DNA of 8,058 bases from Streptosporangiaceae bacterium. GTDB taxonomy: Bacteria; Actinomycetota; Actinomycetes; Streptosporangiales; Streptosporangiaceae. The notes under the pieces are model-generated. The model searched no databases and was not told where the DNA came from. It saw only the letters and a list, made by a program, of their open reading frames with translations. Positions within the stretch are counted from its first letter, which is position 1, and each line of letters begins with the position of its first letter. Where the stretch lies: contig JASIBM010000202.1 of assembly GCA_030045175.1 (NCBI GenBank), forward strand, positions 1 to 8,058, read 5' to 3'. Of the stretch, positions 1 to 6,182 are shown piece after piece. A program made the position numbers and the translations under genes.

Positions 1-1401
1 CCCGGGGTGAAGGTCGTCTGGTGCGGGCCGAACTCGCCCCAGGTGGTCGCCGTCATCAACGCCACCAGGAAGGTCGGCGCGGTCGCCGTGCCGCTGAACT
101 ACCGGCTCACCGCGACCGAGGCCCGGTACATCATCGAGCACTGCGACGCCCAGATCGCCTACGTGGACGCCGAGTACGCGCACCTGTTCGCCGCGCCAGC
201 GGGTACGCAGCTCGGCTCGCTCCGGCAGGTGATCGCCTACGCAGGCGCGGCGCCTGCCGGGATGCGCGGCGATGACTTCGTGGCGAGCGCGCCGGCCGAG
301 CCGCCCGCCTCGCCGTCCGAGGAGGTCTCCGGCGCCACCATGATCTACACGTCGGGCACCACGGGCAAGCCGAAGGGCGCCGTGCGGCACGCCAGGGACC
401 AGGCGACCGCGGGGGCGCTGCTCGCCCTGTTCGGCTACACGCCCGATGACGTTTACCTGACGTCGGGCCCGATCTATCACAGCGGGCCGGGCGCGTTCAT
501 GATGGCCAGCCTGGCCTACGGCCAGACGATCGTCGTCCAGCGCAAGTTCGACGCCGAGGACTGGCTGCGGCTCGTGGACACCTACAAGGTCAGCTCCACG
601 TTCTCCGCGCCCGCGCTGATCCGGCTGGTGTGCTCGCTGCCCGCCGGCGTCAAGCAGCGATACGACCGCTCCTCGATGAAGATCATGCTCGCGAACGCGG
701 CCCCGTGGAGCTTCGCGCTCAAGCAGATGTACCTGGCCGACTTCCCCGCCGACTCGCTCTGGGAGATCTACGGGTCGACCGAGCTCGGGGTCGACTGCGT
801 GCTCGAGCCCAAGGATCAGCTTCGCAAGCCGGGCTCGTGCGGCAAGCCCGCGCCCCTGGTCGAGGTCCGCCTGCTCGACGCGTCCGGCGCGGAGATCACC
901 GGGACCGGCCCGGACAACGCCGGCGAGCTCTACGTGCGCTCCGCCGGGATATTCGACGAGTACTACAAGCAGGTCGACAGCTACGAGGCCGCGCGACAGG
1001 GCGAGTTTCACACGGTGGGTGACATCGCCTACCGCGACGAGGAGGGGTACTACTACATCTGCGACAGGAAGTCGGACATGATCATCTCGGGTGGCATGAA
1101 CATCTACCCGGCCGAGGTCGAGGCCGCGCTCGAACAGCATCCCGCCATCTTCGACGTGGCCGTGTTCGGCATCCCGTCGCAGGACTGGGGTGAGCTCGTG
1201 CACGCCACCGTCGTGCTCGCGCCCGGGGCGTCGCTGTCCGAGGCCGACGTCGTTGCCTTTGCCCGCGAGCACCTGGCCTCCTACAAGACGCCACGGTCGG
1301 TGACGTTCGCCGGTGAGCTGCCAAGGACGGGTTCTGGCAAGCTGCTCAAGCGCGAGCTGCGCGCCCCGTACTGGGCCGGGCAGACCAGCAAGATCGGCTA
1401 G
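1..1401 (+). CDS. Acyl-CoA synthetase / AMP-dependent ligase (5' end missing)
   Basis: This ANL-superfamily adenylating enzyme activates a carboxylic acid with ATP to an acyl-adenylate and then forms the CoA thioester in the cytosol. The frame is open to base 1, and its first residues (PGVKVVWCGPNS) match the interior of FadD-like proteins. The GTG at 7 is therefore an internal valine, and roughly 40-60 N-terminal residues lie outside the window. Counting from that valine, the signatures are the phosphate-binding loop YTSGTTGKPKG (114-124), YGSTE (255-259), the GD...DRKSDMI hinge region (338-359), SGGMNIYPAEVE (361-372) and the C-terminal PRTGSGKLLKRE with its catalytic lysine (K445). All core motifs are intact, so it should be active. 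It is followed after 2 bp by the aldo/keto reductase, which implies co-transcription. The substrate (fatty, aromatic or terpenoid acid) cannot be assigned. Family call very sure; physiological role unknown. Confidence 0.95.
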   Translation, partial: PGVKVVWCGPNSPQVVAVINATRKVGAVAVPLNYRLTATEARYIIEHCDAQIAYVDAEYAHLFAAPAGTQLGSLRQVIAYAGAAPAGMRGDDFVASAPAEPPASPSEEVSGATMIYTSGTTGKPKGAVRHARDQATAGALLALFGYTPDDVYLTSGPIYHSGPGAFMMASLAYGQTIVVQRKFDAEDWLRLVDTYKVSSTFSAPALIRLVCSLPAGVKQRYDRSSMKIMLANAAPWSFALKQMYLADFPADSLWEIYGSTELGVDCVLEPKDQLRKPGSCGKPAPLVEVRLLDASGAEITGTGPDNAGELYVRSAGIFDEYYKQVDSYEAARQGEFHTVGDIAYRDEEGYYYICDRKSDMIISGGMNIYPAEVEAALEQHPAIFDVAVFGIPSQDWGELVHATVVLAPGASLSEADVVAFAREHLASYKTPRSVTFAGELPRTGSGKLLKRELRAPYWAGQTSKIG

Positions 1402-1403
1402 CG

Positions 1404-2354
1404 ATGCGGACCGCCGGCCGACGGCACCTCGGCTCCTGCGGACCCGAGGTGTCCGCGCTGTCGCTCGGCTCGTGGCGCACCTACGAGCGGCTGCCCGCGC
1501 ACACCGGGATCGCGATCATGCGGGCCGCGCGTGCGGAGGGGATCACCTTCTTCGACGACGCCCGCTACGACGACGAGACGGGCGCCGCGCCGATCCCGAC
1601 CGGATACTCCGAGGTGGTGTTCGGCGAGTTGTTCCGTGGCGCCGGCCTGCGGCGCGATGAGGTGGTCGTGGCCAACAAGCTGTGGTGGGAATTCTGGCCC
1701 GAGCAGGACGCGCAGGCCGAGCTCGACGGCTCGCTGCGGCGCATGGGCTTTGACCACGTGGACCTGATCTACGCGAGCGCGCCACCGCCCGGCATGAGCA
1801 CCGCCGACCTGGTCGGCGCCGTCAGCGGGCTCATCACGGCGGGCAAGGCGCGCGCGTGGGGCGTGCTCAACTGGCCGCCAGCCGTGATCACCGAGGCTGT
1901 CCAGGCGGCGAGAACCCTGGGAGTCGCGCCGCCGTGCGCCGCCCAGCTCCCCTACAGCCTCGTCCAGCGCCCGCCCGTCGAGGACCCGGCCATGGCGACA
2001 GCGCTGCAAGCAGGCGGCATTGGCGTGGTCGCCTCGTTCTGCCTGGCTGGTGGTGTGCTCTCGGGCAAATACCGCTCGGCAGGCGCGGCCGGCCGGGCGG
2101 CGGGGACGCTTGACCAGCCCAGGGTCGCCCCGGCCGTCTCGGTGGCCGGCGAGCTTGCCGCCCTGGCCGGCCGGCTCGGCACCACGGCGGCGGCGCTGGC
2201 ACTGGCGTTCCCGCTCGCCAGCCCGGCCGTGGCGAGCGTGCTCTTCGGCGCGACAAGCCCGGAGCAGGTCAGGGAGAATTGCGCCGCCATCAGCGTGCTC
2301 GACGGCCTGGCCGACGAGGACATCGCCGCGCTGCGCGGAGTCGGGTCGCCGTGA
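1404..2354 (+). CDS. Aldo/keto reductase, AKR6 (Kv-beta)-like, with altered catalytic tetrad
   Basis: A 316-residue (beta/alpha)8 NADP-dependent oxidoreductase of the aldo/keto reductase superfamily. Its ATG lies 2 bp after the ligase stop and has no clear Shine-Dalgarno, so translation is probably coupled. Visible family features are FFDDARY (49-55) at the catalytic Asp/Tyr strand, catalytic Lys92 in VVVANKLWW, QLPYSLVQR (181-189), VLSGKYRS (218-225) and the cofactor-binding GATSPEQVRENC (282-293). The wording around 87-95, 119-129 and 218-225 is closest to the Kv-channel beta subunit group (AKR6). The position that is His in most AKRs and Asn in Kv-beta is Ser125 here (VDLIYASAPP). The Asp-to-Tyr spacing is also one residue shorter than usual, D51 to Y55. 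The fold and cofactor site look intact, but efficient carbonyl reduction is not assured. Substrate unknown; the context suggests work on the ligase product or a related compound. Confidence 0.9.
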   Translation: MRTAGRRHLGSCGPEVSALSLGSWRTYERLPAHTGIAIMRAARAEGITFFDDARYDDETGAAPIPTGYSEVVFGELFRGAGLRRDEVVVANKLWWEFWPEQDAQAELDGSLRRMGFDHVDLIYASAPPPGMSTADLVGAVSGLITAGKARAWGVLNWPPAVITEAVQAARTLGVAPPCAAQLPYSLVQRPPVEDPAMATALQAGGIGVVASFCLAGGVLSGKYRSAGAAGRAAGTLDQPRVAPAVSVAGELAALAGRLGTTAAALALAFPLASPAVASVLFGATSPEQVRENCAAISVLDGLADEDIAALRGVGSP

Positions 2355-2962
2355 ACCCAGAGCACGCCAAGCTGTGCAGCAGCCCGGAATGGGCGGCCTA
2401 CTTGCAAGACCAGGTCCTCCGCCCGCTGCTCGACCTCCCGGGAGTCCGGCTCGGATCGTCCATGCTCGAGCTGGGGCCGGGGCCGGGCGCGGCGACCGAG
2501 GTGCTGCGCCAGCGGGTCGCACGGCTCACCGTTGTCGAGCTCGACCCGGTGGCGGCGGAGCGGCTCGCCGCCAGGCACGCGGGCGGCAACGTCACGGTCG
2601 TGACCGGCGACTGCTCGGCACTGGCCTTCCCCGACGCCTCGTTCGACGCGGTGGGCTCGTTCACGATGCTGCACCACATTCCGAGCCGTGCGATGCAGCT
2701 GGCCACGCTGCGCGAGGCGCAACGGGTGCTGCGCCCAGGCGGGGTGCTGATCGGGTCGGACAGCCCGCAGAGCGATGACCGGCATCACTTCCATGCCGAC
2801 GACACGTACAACCCGATCGAGCCTGCCTACCTCCTCGTCGTCCTGCAGTCGCTGGGCTTTTGCCCGGTGACGATCACGGCTGGCCAGCAGGTCATGACCT
2901 TCATCGCGGTGAAGCCACCGGACGAACAGCCGCCGGGCGAACAGCCGCCAGATCAGCGCTGA
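2351..2962 (+). CDS. Class I SAM-dependent methyltransferase
   Basis: A 203-residue Rossmann-fold methyltransferase (Methyltransf_11/25 type) expected to transfer a methyl group from S-adenosylmethionine to a small molecule. I chose the GTG at 2351 because it forms a 4-bp GTGA overlap with the reductase stop, a CGGAG lies about 11 bases upstream, and the protein then begins with a normal helix (VNPEHAKLCSSPEWAAYL). Upstream in-frame codons would run deep into the reductase. Motifs are the SAM-binding glycine loop LELGPGPGAATEVL (39-52), acidic Glu63 ending the second strand (TVVELD), GD at 86-87, the FDAVGSFTMLHHI strand (98-110) and the VLRPGGVLIGSD segment (126-137). The C-terminus ends in a Pro/Gln/Glu-rich repeat, PPDEQ-PPGEQ-PPDQR (189-203), which looks like a disordered tail. 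It is the third gene of the operon. The methyl acceptor cannot be deduced. Confidence 0.92.
   Translation: MNPEHAKLCSSPEWAAYLQDQVLRPLLDLPGVRLGSSMLELGPGPGAATEVLRQRVARLTVVELDPVAAERLAARHAGGNVTVVTGDCSALAFPDASFDAVGSFTMLHHIPSRAMQLATLREAQRVLRPGGVLIGSDSPQSDDRHHFHADDTYNPIEPAYLLVVLQSLGFCPVTITAGQQVMTFIAVKPPDEQPPGEQPPDQR
2915..2959 (+). repeat. 15-bp in-frame tandem repeat at the methyltransferase 3' end
   Basis: Three consecutive 15-bp units (2915-2929, 2930-2944, 2945-2959) encode PPDEQ, PPGEQ and PPDQR just before the stop codon. The first two differ at few bases and the third is more diverged. Because the unit is a multiple of three, expansion keeps the frame and only lengthens the tail after the folded domain. 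Confidence 0.8.
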
Positions 2963-2963
2963 C

Positions 2964-3015
2964 ATTCCTGCTGGCGCGCTGGCCGAGCGGATGCGTGGTA
3001 CCGCCCGGCAGGAAT
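2964..3015. terminator. Candidate bidirectional terminator stem in the convergent gap
   Basis: ATTCCTGC at 2964-2971 and GCAGGAAT at 3008-3015 are perfect inverted repeats. The pairing extends inward through a T-G wobble and two G-C pairs to give an 11-bp stem with a loop of about 30 bases. It starts 2 bases after the methyltransferase stop and lies in the only gap between two convergent genes, so it could stop transcription from both sides. There is no T-run on either strand, so it would not be a classical intrinsic terminator. Terminators lacking a U-tract have been proposed in actinobacteria. Confidence 0.5.
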
Positions 3016-3069
3016 CGCGGGCCGGCAAAGGACACCGACCGCGCTCGTGAGCCTGACCGCGCCGGGCCG

Positions 3070-4017
3070 CTAAGGAAGCAGCGCGATCTTGCCGGTGGTG
3101 TGGCCGCCGATCAGCTCACGGTGCGCCGCGGCCGCCTGCGCCAGCGGGAACGTCTGGCTGACTATCACCCGCAGCGCGCCCTCGGCGGCGAGCCTGGCCA
3201 GCTCGGGACGGGCGGCCGCCCGGATCTCGGCGCCAGGGTCGGCGCCAGGGCCGCCGCCGAGCGCCTTGATGCCGGCCGGCCCGGCCCGGCCGAACGCGGC
3301 GATCGTCGCGATCCTGCTCCGGTCGGCGACCAGCTCGAGCGAGACGTCGACGGCCTCGTCGGTGCCGACCAGGTCGATCGCGGCGTCGACGCCGCCGGGA
3401 GCCGCCGCGCGAACCCGGCCGGCGAGCCCAGGCCCGTACGTCACCGGCGTCGCGCCTAGGTCGCGCAGGAAGCCCTGCCGCGCCGCGCTGGCGGTGGCGA
3501 CCACCGTCGCCCCCCGCGCGACGGCCAGCTGCACGGCCATCACGCCAACCCCGCCGGAGCCGCCATGGATCAGGACCACATCGCCCGCGCCGGTAGCGGT
3601 CGCGACGAGGCAATGCCAGGCGGTGACCCCGGTCAGCATCAGGCAGGCCGCCTGCGCCCAGTCAAGCGCGGCCGGCTTGGGCACGAGCGACTGCGCGGGC
3701 GCCACGAGCTCGGCCGCGTAGGCGCCGCTCACCGAGTACGCGATGACCTCGTCACCGGCTCGCACGGGCCCAGCCGGGCCGACCGCGTCGTCGGCGGCCT
3801 CGCTGACCACGCCCGCCGCCTCGTAGCCGAGCCGGATCGGCAGCCTGGCCGGATCGGCGCCGAACGCGCCGCTGTAGACCTTGTAATCGATCGGATTGAC
3901 CCCGCAGGCCCGCACGCTGATCAGCGCCTGGCCTGGCCCGGGCCGGCCGGCCGGGAGGTCGGTTACCGAGATCTGCTCAGGGCCGCCGTAGCCGACGGCT
4001 TCCACGACTGCTGCCAT
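3070..4017 (-). CDS. Zinc-free quinone oxidoreductase-type MDR dehydrogenase (NADP-dependent)
   Basis: A 315-residue medium-chain dehydrogenase/reductase of the quinone oxidoreductase branch, predicted to be a cytosolic NADPH-dependent reductase of quinones, enones or other activated alkenes. The N-terminal GroES-like domain (about 1-120) carries VRACGVNPIDYKVYSG (35-50) and GYEAAGVV (64-71). The GHE zinc motif and the structural-zinc cysteine cluster of alcohol dehydrogenases are absent, which places it in the zinc-independent group. The Rossmann domain has HGGSGGVGVMAVQLA (151-165), the NADP-binding motif. The C-terminus GGHTTGKIALLP is typical of the family. The ATG lies 5 bp after the stop of the NRDE gene on the same strand, so the two are almost certainly co-transcribed. 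There is no strong Shine-Dalgarno, again suggesting coupling. A small tandem duplication lies inside the gene at 3227-3250. Exact substrate unknown. Confidence 0.92.
   Translation of the reverse strand: MAAVVEAVGYGGPEQISVTDLPAGRPGPGQALISVRACGVNPIDYKVYSGAFGADPARLPIRLGYEAAGVVSEAADDAVGPAGPVRAGDEVIAYSVSGAYAAELVAPAQSLVPKPAALDWAQAACLMLTGVTAWHCLVATATGAGDVVLIHGGSGGVGVMAVQLAVARGATVVATASAARQGFLRDLGATPVTYGPGLAGRVRAAAPGGVDAAIDLVGTDEAVDVSLELVADRSRIATIAAFGRAGPAGIKALGGGPGADPGAEIRAAARPELARLAAEGALRVIVSQTFPLAQAAAAHRELIGGHTTGKIALLP
3227..3250 (-). repeat. 12-bp in-frame tandem duplication inside the MDR gene
   Basis: TCGGCGCCAGGG occurs twice back to back on the + strand (3227-3238 and 3239-3250). On the coding strand it gives the doubled PGAD-PGAE segment near residues 257-264, in the variable region between the Rossmann core and the last helices. 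The two copies are identical, so the duplication looks recent, but it is short. Confidence 0.75.
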
Positions 4018-4022
4018 GCGAG

Positions 4023-4856
4023 TCAGCCTATGACGGAAGGCAGCGCGACTAACAGCACCGGGTACCAGGCACGCCGGTCGCCTGGCCGGCCGGTGAAGTC
4101 GTAGCGGACCAGGCCAGGAGCGAGCGCGACCAGCGAGATCGACGTGGTGCCCCAGGACCGGCCGTCGGGCAGGTCCCGGCGCGCGATCAGGGCGGCAGGA
4201 TCGGCGGGGTCAAGGCCGTCGCCGTCGAGCAGCGGCATCCAGTCGCCCCAGGCGTCGGCGACCGGCGCTCCTGGCCGGGGATCCGGGCGCTCAGCGGCGG
4301 CGAACCTGGGGGCGAAGTGCGCGACGCGCGCGAGCTCGTGGCGCAGGCCGGCCGCCTCCGCCTCGCCCGCCTCGCCCTGGCCAGTCCCGCTCAGGCCGGC
4401 CTTGCAGTCGACAATGCCGCTGTTGACAATGCCGCTGTTGACAATGCAGTGCAGGCCGGGCGGCAGCTCCCGGTCGCGCAGTTCCAGGCCATCCCAGCTG
4501 CGCATGACCGCGCGGCCGGGCCGGACGATCAGCAGGTGGAACGGGTCCAGGTCGGCGAGCGCGCCCTGGTCGAGCGGCCTGGCCGACGCGGCCTCGAGCG
4601 GCAGCACGCCTCGCGACCGCCGGGACTCAGGCGGCGCAGGCCGGCCGCGGCCGTTGAGCACGCACGCGACCAGGCGGTCGGCGGGCGCGACCGCGAGCCA
4701 GGTCCCGCCGGCCAGCAGGTCGCGGCCGCCGATCAGCGCGTCGTACCGCGGCCAGTGCCAACCAGGGGCCTCCCAGGCCCGGTCGGTGAGCTCGTCCCTG
4801 AACCCGGCAAGCAGCACGGGCAGGCCGGGTTCGATGCTCAGCACGACGGTGCACAT
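4023..4856 (-). CDS. NRDE / TANGO2-family protein
   Basis: A 277-residue homologue of the NRDE family, whose animal member TANGO2 has been linked to heme trafficking and lipid/CoA metabolism. The bacterial role is not settled. Family hallmarks are the extreme N-terminus MCTVVLS with Cys2, LLAGFRDEL at 15-23 (the eponymous NRDE, here FRDE), GGTWLAV (50-56), PPGLHCIVNSG (132-142, aligned with the 'GTYGLSNA' region of TANGO2) and the late RSWGTTSISLVAL (233-245, aligned with 'GTRTNTIILV'). The ATG at 4856 was chosen because it places Cys at position 2, as in the family. There is no signal peptide or membrane segment, so it is cytosolic. It is first in a two-gene unit with the MDR reductase (5 bp apart). 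Oddities are Phe instead of Asn in the NRDE motif and a tandem IVNSG repeat at 138-149. Family call firm, function open. Confidence 0.88.
   Translation of the reverse strand: MCTVVLSIEPGLPVLLAGFRDELTDRAWEAPGWHWPRYDALIGGRDLLAGGTWLAVAPADRLVACVLNGRGRPAPPESRRSRGVLPLEAASARPLDQGALADLDPFHLLIVRPGRAVMRSWDGLELRDRELPPGLHCIVNSGIVNSGIVDCKAGLSGTGQGEAGEAEAAGLRHELARVAHFAPRFAAAERPDPRPGAPVADAWGDWMPLLDGDGLDPADPAALIARRDLPDGRSWGTTSISLVALAPGLVRYDFTGRPGDRRAWYPVLLVALPSVIG
4407..4451 (-). repeat. 15-bp x3 in-frame tandem repeat inside the NRDE gene
   Basis: Three 15-bp units (4407-4421, 4422-4436, 4437-4451) built on GACAATGCCGCTGTT on the + strand. The first two differ at one base and the third diverges in its last few bases. 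On the coding strand they give HCIVNSGIVNSGIVD, a doubling or tripling of IVNSG in a conserved part of the fold (residues 137-150). The unit preserves the frame. Confidence 0.9.
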
Positions 4857-5013
4857 GCCCCCATTTCAGCACGGGTCCTCCGGATCGCCGCGCTCCGCCC
4901 GGCGGCCCGCCGCGCGCCAATGGCCAGGCACAAACGGCCACCAGGGGTGGACCGTGCAAATGGCCGCCAGAGGTGGACCGTGCAAATGGCCACCAGAGGT
5001 GGACAATGATGGC
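4857..5013. promoter_or_regulatory. Divergent intergenic region between the NRDE gene and the small membrane-protein gene
   Basis: This 157-bp gap must hold promoters for the leftward NRDE-MDR pair and the rightward small gene, if the latter has its own. The left half (4857-4916) is very GC-rich with no recognisable -10 hexamer. On the - strand a GGGGG run directly precedes the NRDE start and a GGAGGA lies about 20 bases upstream of it. The right half is the 26-bp repeat array described separately. No promoter could be assigned with confidence on either strand. Confidence 0.4.
4931..5008. repeat. Three tandem 26-bp units with internal dyad, upstream of the small membrane-protein gene
   Basis: Three directly repeated 26-bp units occupy 4931-4956, 4957-4982 and 4983-5008, differing from one another at only a few positions. 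A decayed start of another unit is recognisable around 4917-4926. Each unit begins CAAAYGGCC, contains a short dyad (CCACC-AGA-GGTGG in unit 3, 4990-5002) and, except the last, ends ACCGTG. The array fills the downstream half of the divergent gap between the NRDE gene (start 4856) and the small gene at 5014. The last unit supplies the AGAGGTGG that may act as ribosome-binding site. It could be a repeated operator or a dispersed genomic repeat. I see no conserved -10/-35 inside it. Confidence 0.85.
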
Positions 5014-5394
5014 ATGCGAGCGGTTGAAGGGGCGCTGATCCACCAGGTTCATCCCGCCAAGATTGGCACGGACCTGACAGCCTCGATCATCTCGAATGCC
5101 TTGCTGTGGAACTCGTGCCCGAAGACGGCGGTTGCGGTGCGTTGCCTGCTTCCGGTGGCTGGCTCGGCCGCCGTGCTCGGCCTGGCCGACCTGGACGCGC
5201 TGTCTCGCACGCGCCGGGGGCGGTACGTGCTAGCGCACATGCCACCGTCAGCCCAGGCCGTCCGGTTGCTCGGGGACGCGGTGATGGGGATCGGCGCCTA
5301 CCGGCGCAACCCGGCCCTGATGCTCGCGGGCGCGGCCGTCGTCGCGATCGGCTGGTCGCACGCCCTGTGGCCGCAGCCGACCCGCCTGGACTGA
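5014..5394 (+). CDS. Small predicted membrane protein of unknown function
   Basis: A 126-residue protein that I do not assign to a named family. It begins with a polar, helix-prone segment (VEGALIHQVHPAKIGTDLTASIISNALLW, about 5-32). Two hydrophobic stretches follow, about 39-60 (AVAVRCLLPVAGSAAVLGLADL) and 101-118 (ALMLAGAAVVAIGWSHAL), joined by a basic loop with SRTRRGRY (64-71). This suggests a two-pass inner-membrane protein. The HPAKIGTD...ISNALLW wording looks like a conserved actinobacterial hypothetical, but that is recollection rather than a search result. The ATG at 5014 follows AGAGGTGG (4995-5002) at 11 bases. A GTG at 4999 is in frame but would use up that site. Upstream codons stay open far into the NRDE gene, which I regard as antisense. 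It converges on the permease gene with an 11-bp gap. Confidence 0.72.
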   Translation: MRAVEGALIHQVHPAKIGTDLTASIISNALLWNSCPKTAVAVRCLLPVAGSAAVLGLADLDALSRTRRGRYVLAHMPPSAQAVRLLGDAVMGIGAYRRNPALMLAGAAVVAIGWSHALWPQPTRLD

Positions 5395-5405
5395 TCAATG
5401 GACGC

Positions 5406-6182
5406 TCACAGGCTCCGCTGGTAGGCCAGGAACGCCCTGGTGGCCGCGAAGGCGGTGACGGCGACCGCCGCGGCCAGTAGCCCAGCGTACGAGCCGACCG
5501 TGGCCCACGCGGCGTGGCCGGCCGCCGCGATCCGGCCGGCGCTGGCCGCCCAGTTGACCGGGTTGTACCTGGCCACACTGGCGATCCAGCCTGGCACCAG
5601 CCGCAACGAGAGGAACGCGCCGGACAGGAACGTCAGCGGCAGCACCAGCGTGGTCGAGGCGCCGATCAGCGCCTCGCGCTGGCGGGTGAGCAGCGCGAAT
5701 GCATTGGACAGCCCGGCCATCGCGAGCGCGATCAGCACGGATACCGCGATGAGCGCGCCGACGCCGATCGCGCCGCCGTCGAAGGTAGCCCCGGTCCCCC
5801 AGCCGATGGCGATGATGATGGCCGACTGGATGATCGTGGTGACCGCCTGGTACCCGAGCATGGCCGCGGTCAGGGCGCCCTTGCTGACCGGCGCGACGAG
5901 CAGCCTGTCAAGCACGCCGACCTGCATGTCCTCGATGTAGGACATGCCAGTCCAGCTCGACGAGAACATCGCGGTCATGATCACTACACCGGGGGTGAGG
6001 TAGGTGACGTAGTTGCCGCCGCCGAACCCCGGGATCTCCGCGACCTTCTTGAACAGCGCGCCGAACAGCAGCAGCCAGATGATCGGCTGGAGCAGGGTCA
6101 TGAAGATGACGGCCGGCTGCCGGTAAAGCTCGCGCAGGTAGCGCCTGGTCAAGATCACCCAGGACTGACGTATCGAGCTCAT
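5406..6182 (-). CDS. ABC-2 type transporter permease (DrrB-like)
   Basis: A 258-residue membrane subunit of an ABC exporter, inserted in the cytoplasmic membrane and paired with the ATPase encoded just upstream. About six hydrophobic segments can be read (roughly 25-45, 60-80, 103-128, 140-162, 173-192, 227-252). They are preceded by the cytoplasmic amphipathic start MSSIRQSWVILTRRYLRELYRQP, typical of DrrB/ABC-2 permeases. The ABC-2 signature region FLSGAFLSLRLVPGW...YNPVNW lies at 185-211. Its ATG overlaps the ATPase stop in an ATGA tetranucleotide (6179-6182), so the two are translationally coupled. DrrAB-type pumps export hydrophobic compounds or lipids, including antibiotics. The actual cargo here is unknown, and no biosynthetic genes lie nearby to suggest self-resistance. 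The family is usually about 250-280 residues, so it is full length. Confidence 0.95.
   Translation of the reverse strand: MSSIRQSWVILTRRYLRELYRQPAVIFMTLLQPIIWLLLFGALFKKVAEIPGFGGGNYVTYLTPGVVIMTAMFSSSWTGMSYIEDMQVGVLDRLLVAPVSKGALTAAMLGYQAVTTIIQSAIIIAIGWGTGATFDGGAIGVGALIAVSVLIALAMAGLSNAFALLTRQREALIGASTTLVLPLTFLSGAFLSLRLVPGWIASVARYNPVNWAASAGRIAAAGHAAWATVGSYAGLLAAAVAVTAFAATRAFLAYQRSL

Noticed and set aside
7..9. GTG as a possible start codon for the acyl-CoA synthetase
   Set aside because: The frame is open to base 1 and the residues before and after match the interior of the family. The protein would otherwise lack its N-terminal region, so this is an edge-truncated gene.
2279..2350. Upstream start for the methyltransferase at TTG 2279
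   Set aside because: The extra residues are Arg-rich out-of-frame reductase sequence. The GTG at 2351 has a 4-bp overlap with the stop codon and a nearby CGGAG.
1398..3028. Long open frames on the - strand opposite the reductase and methyltransferase
   Set aside because: The translations are Arg/Pro/Ala/Gly-rich with no recognisable domain, as expected for antisense frames in high-GC DNA. The + strand frames carry clear family motifs.
4931..5008. CRISPR array or insertion-sequence end
   Set aside because: The 26-bp units have no spacers, and there is no transposase frame or terminal inverted repeat nearby.
4144..5013. N-terminal extension of the small membrane-protein frame back to 4144
   Set aside because: It runs antisense through the NRDE gene and the 26-bp array. 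The extension is low-complexity Ser/Arg/Pro, whereas the part after 5014 has normal protein composition.
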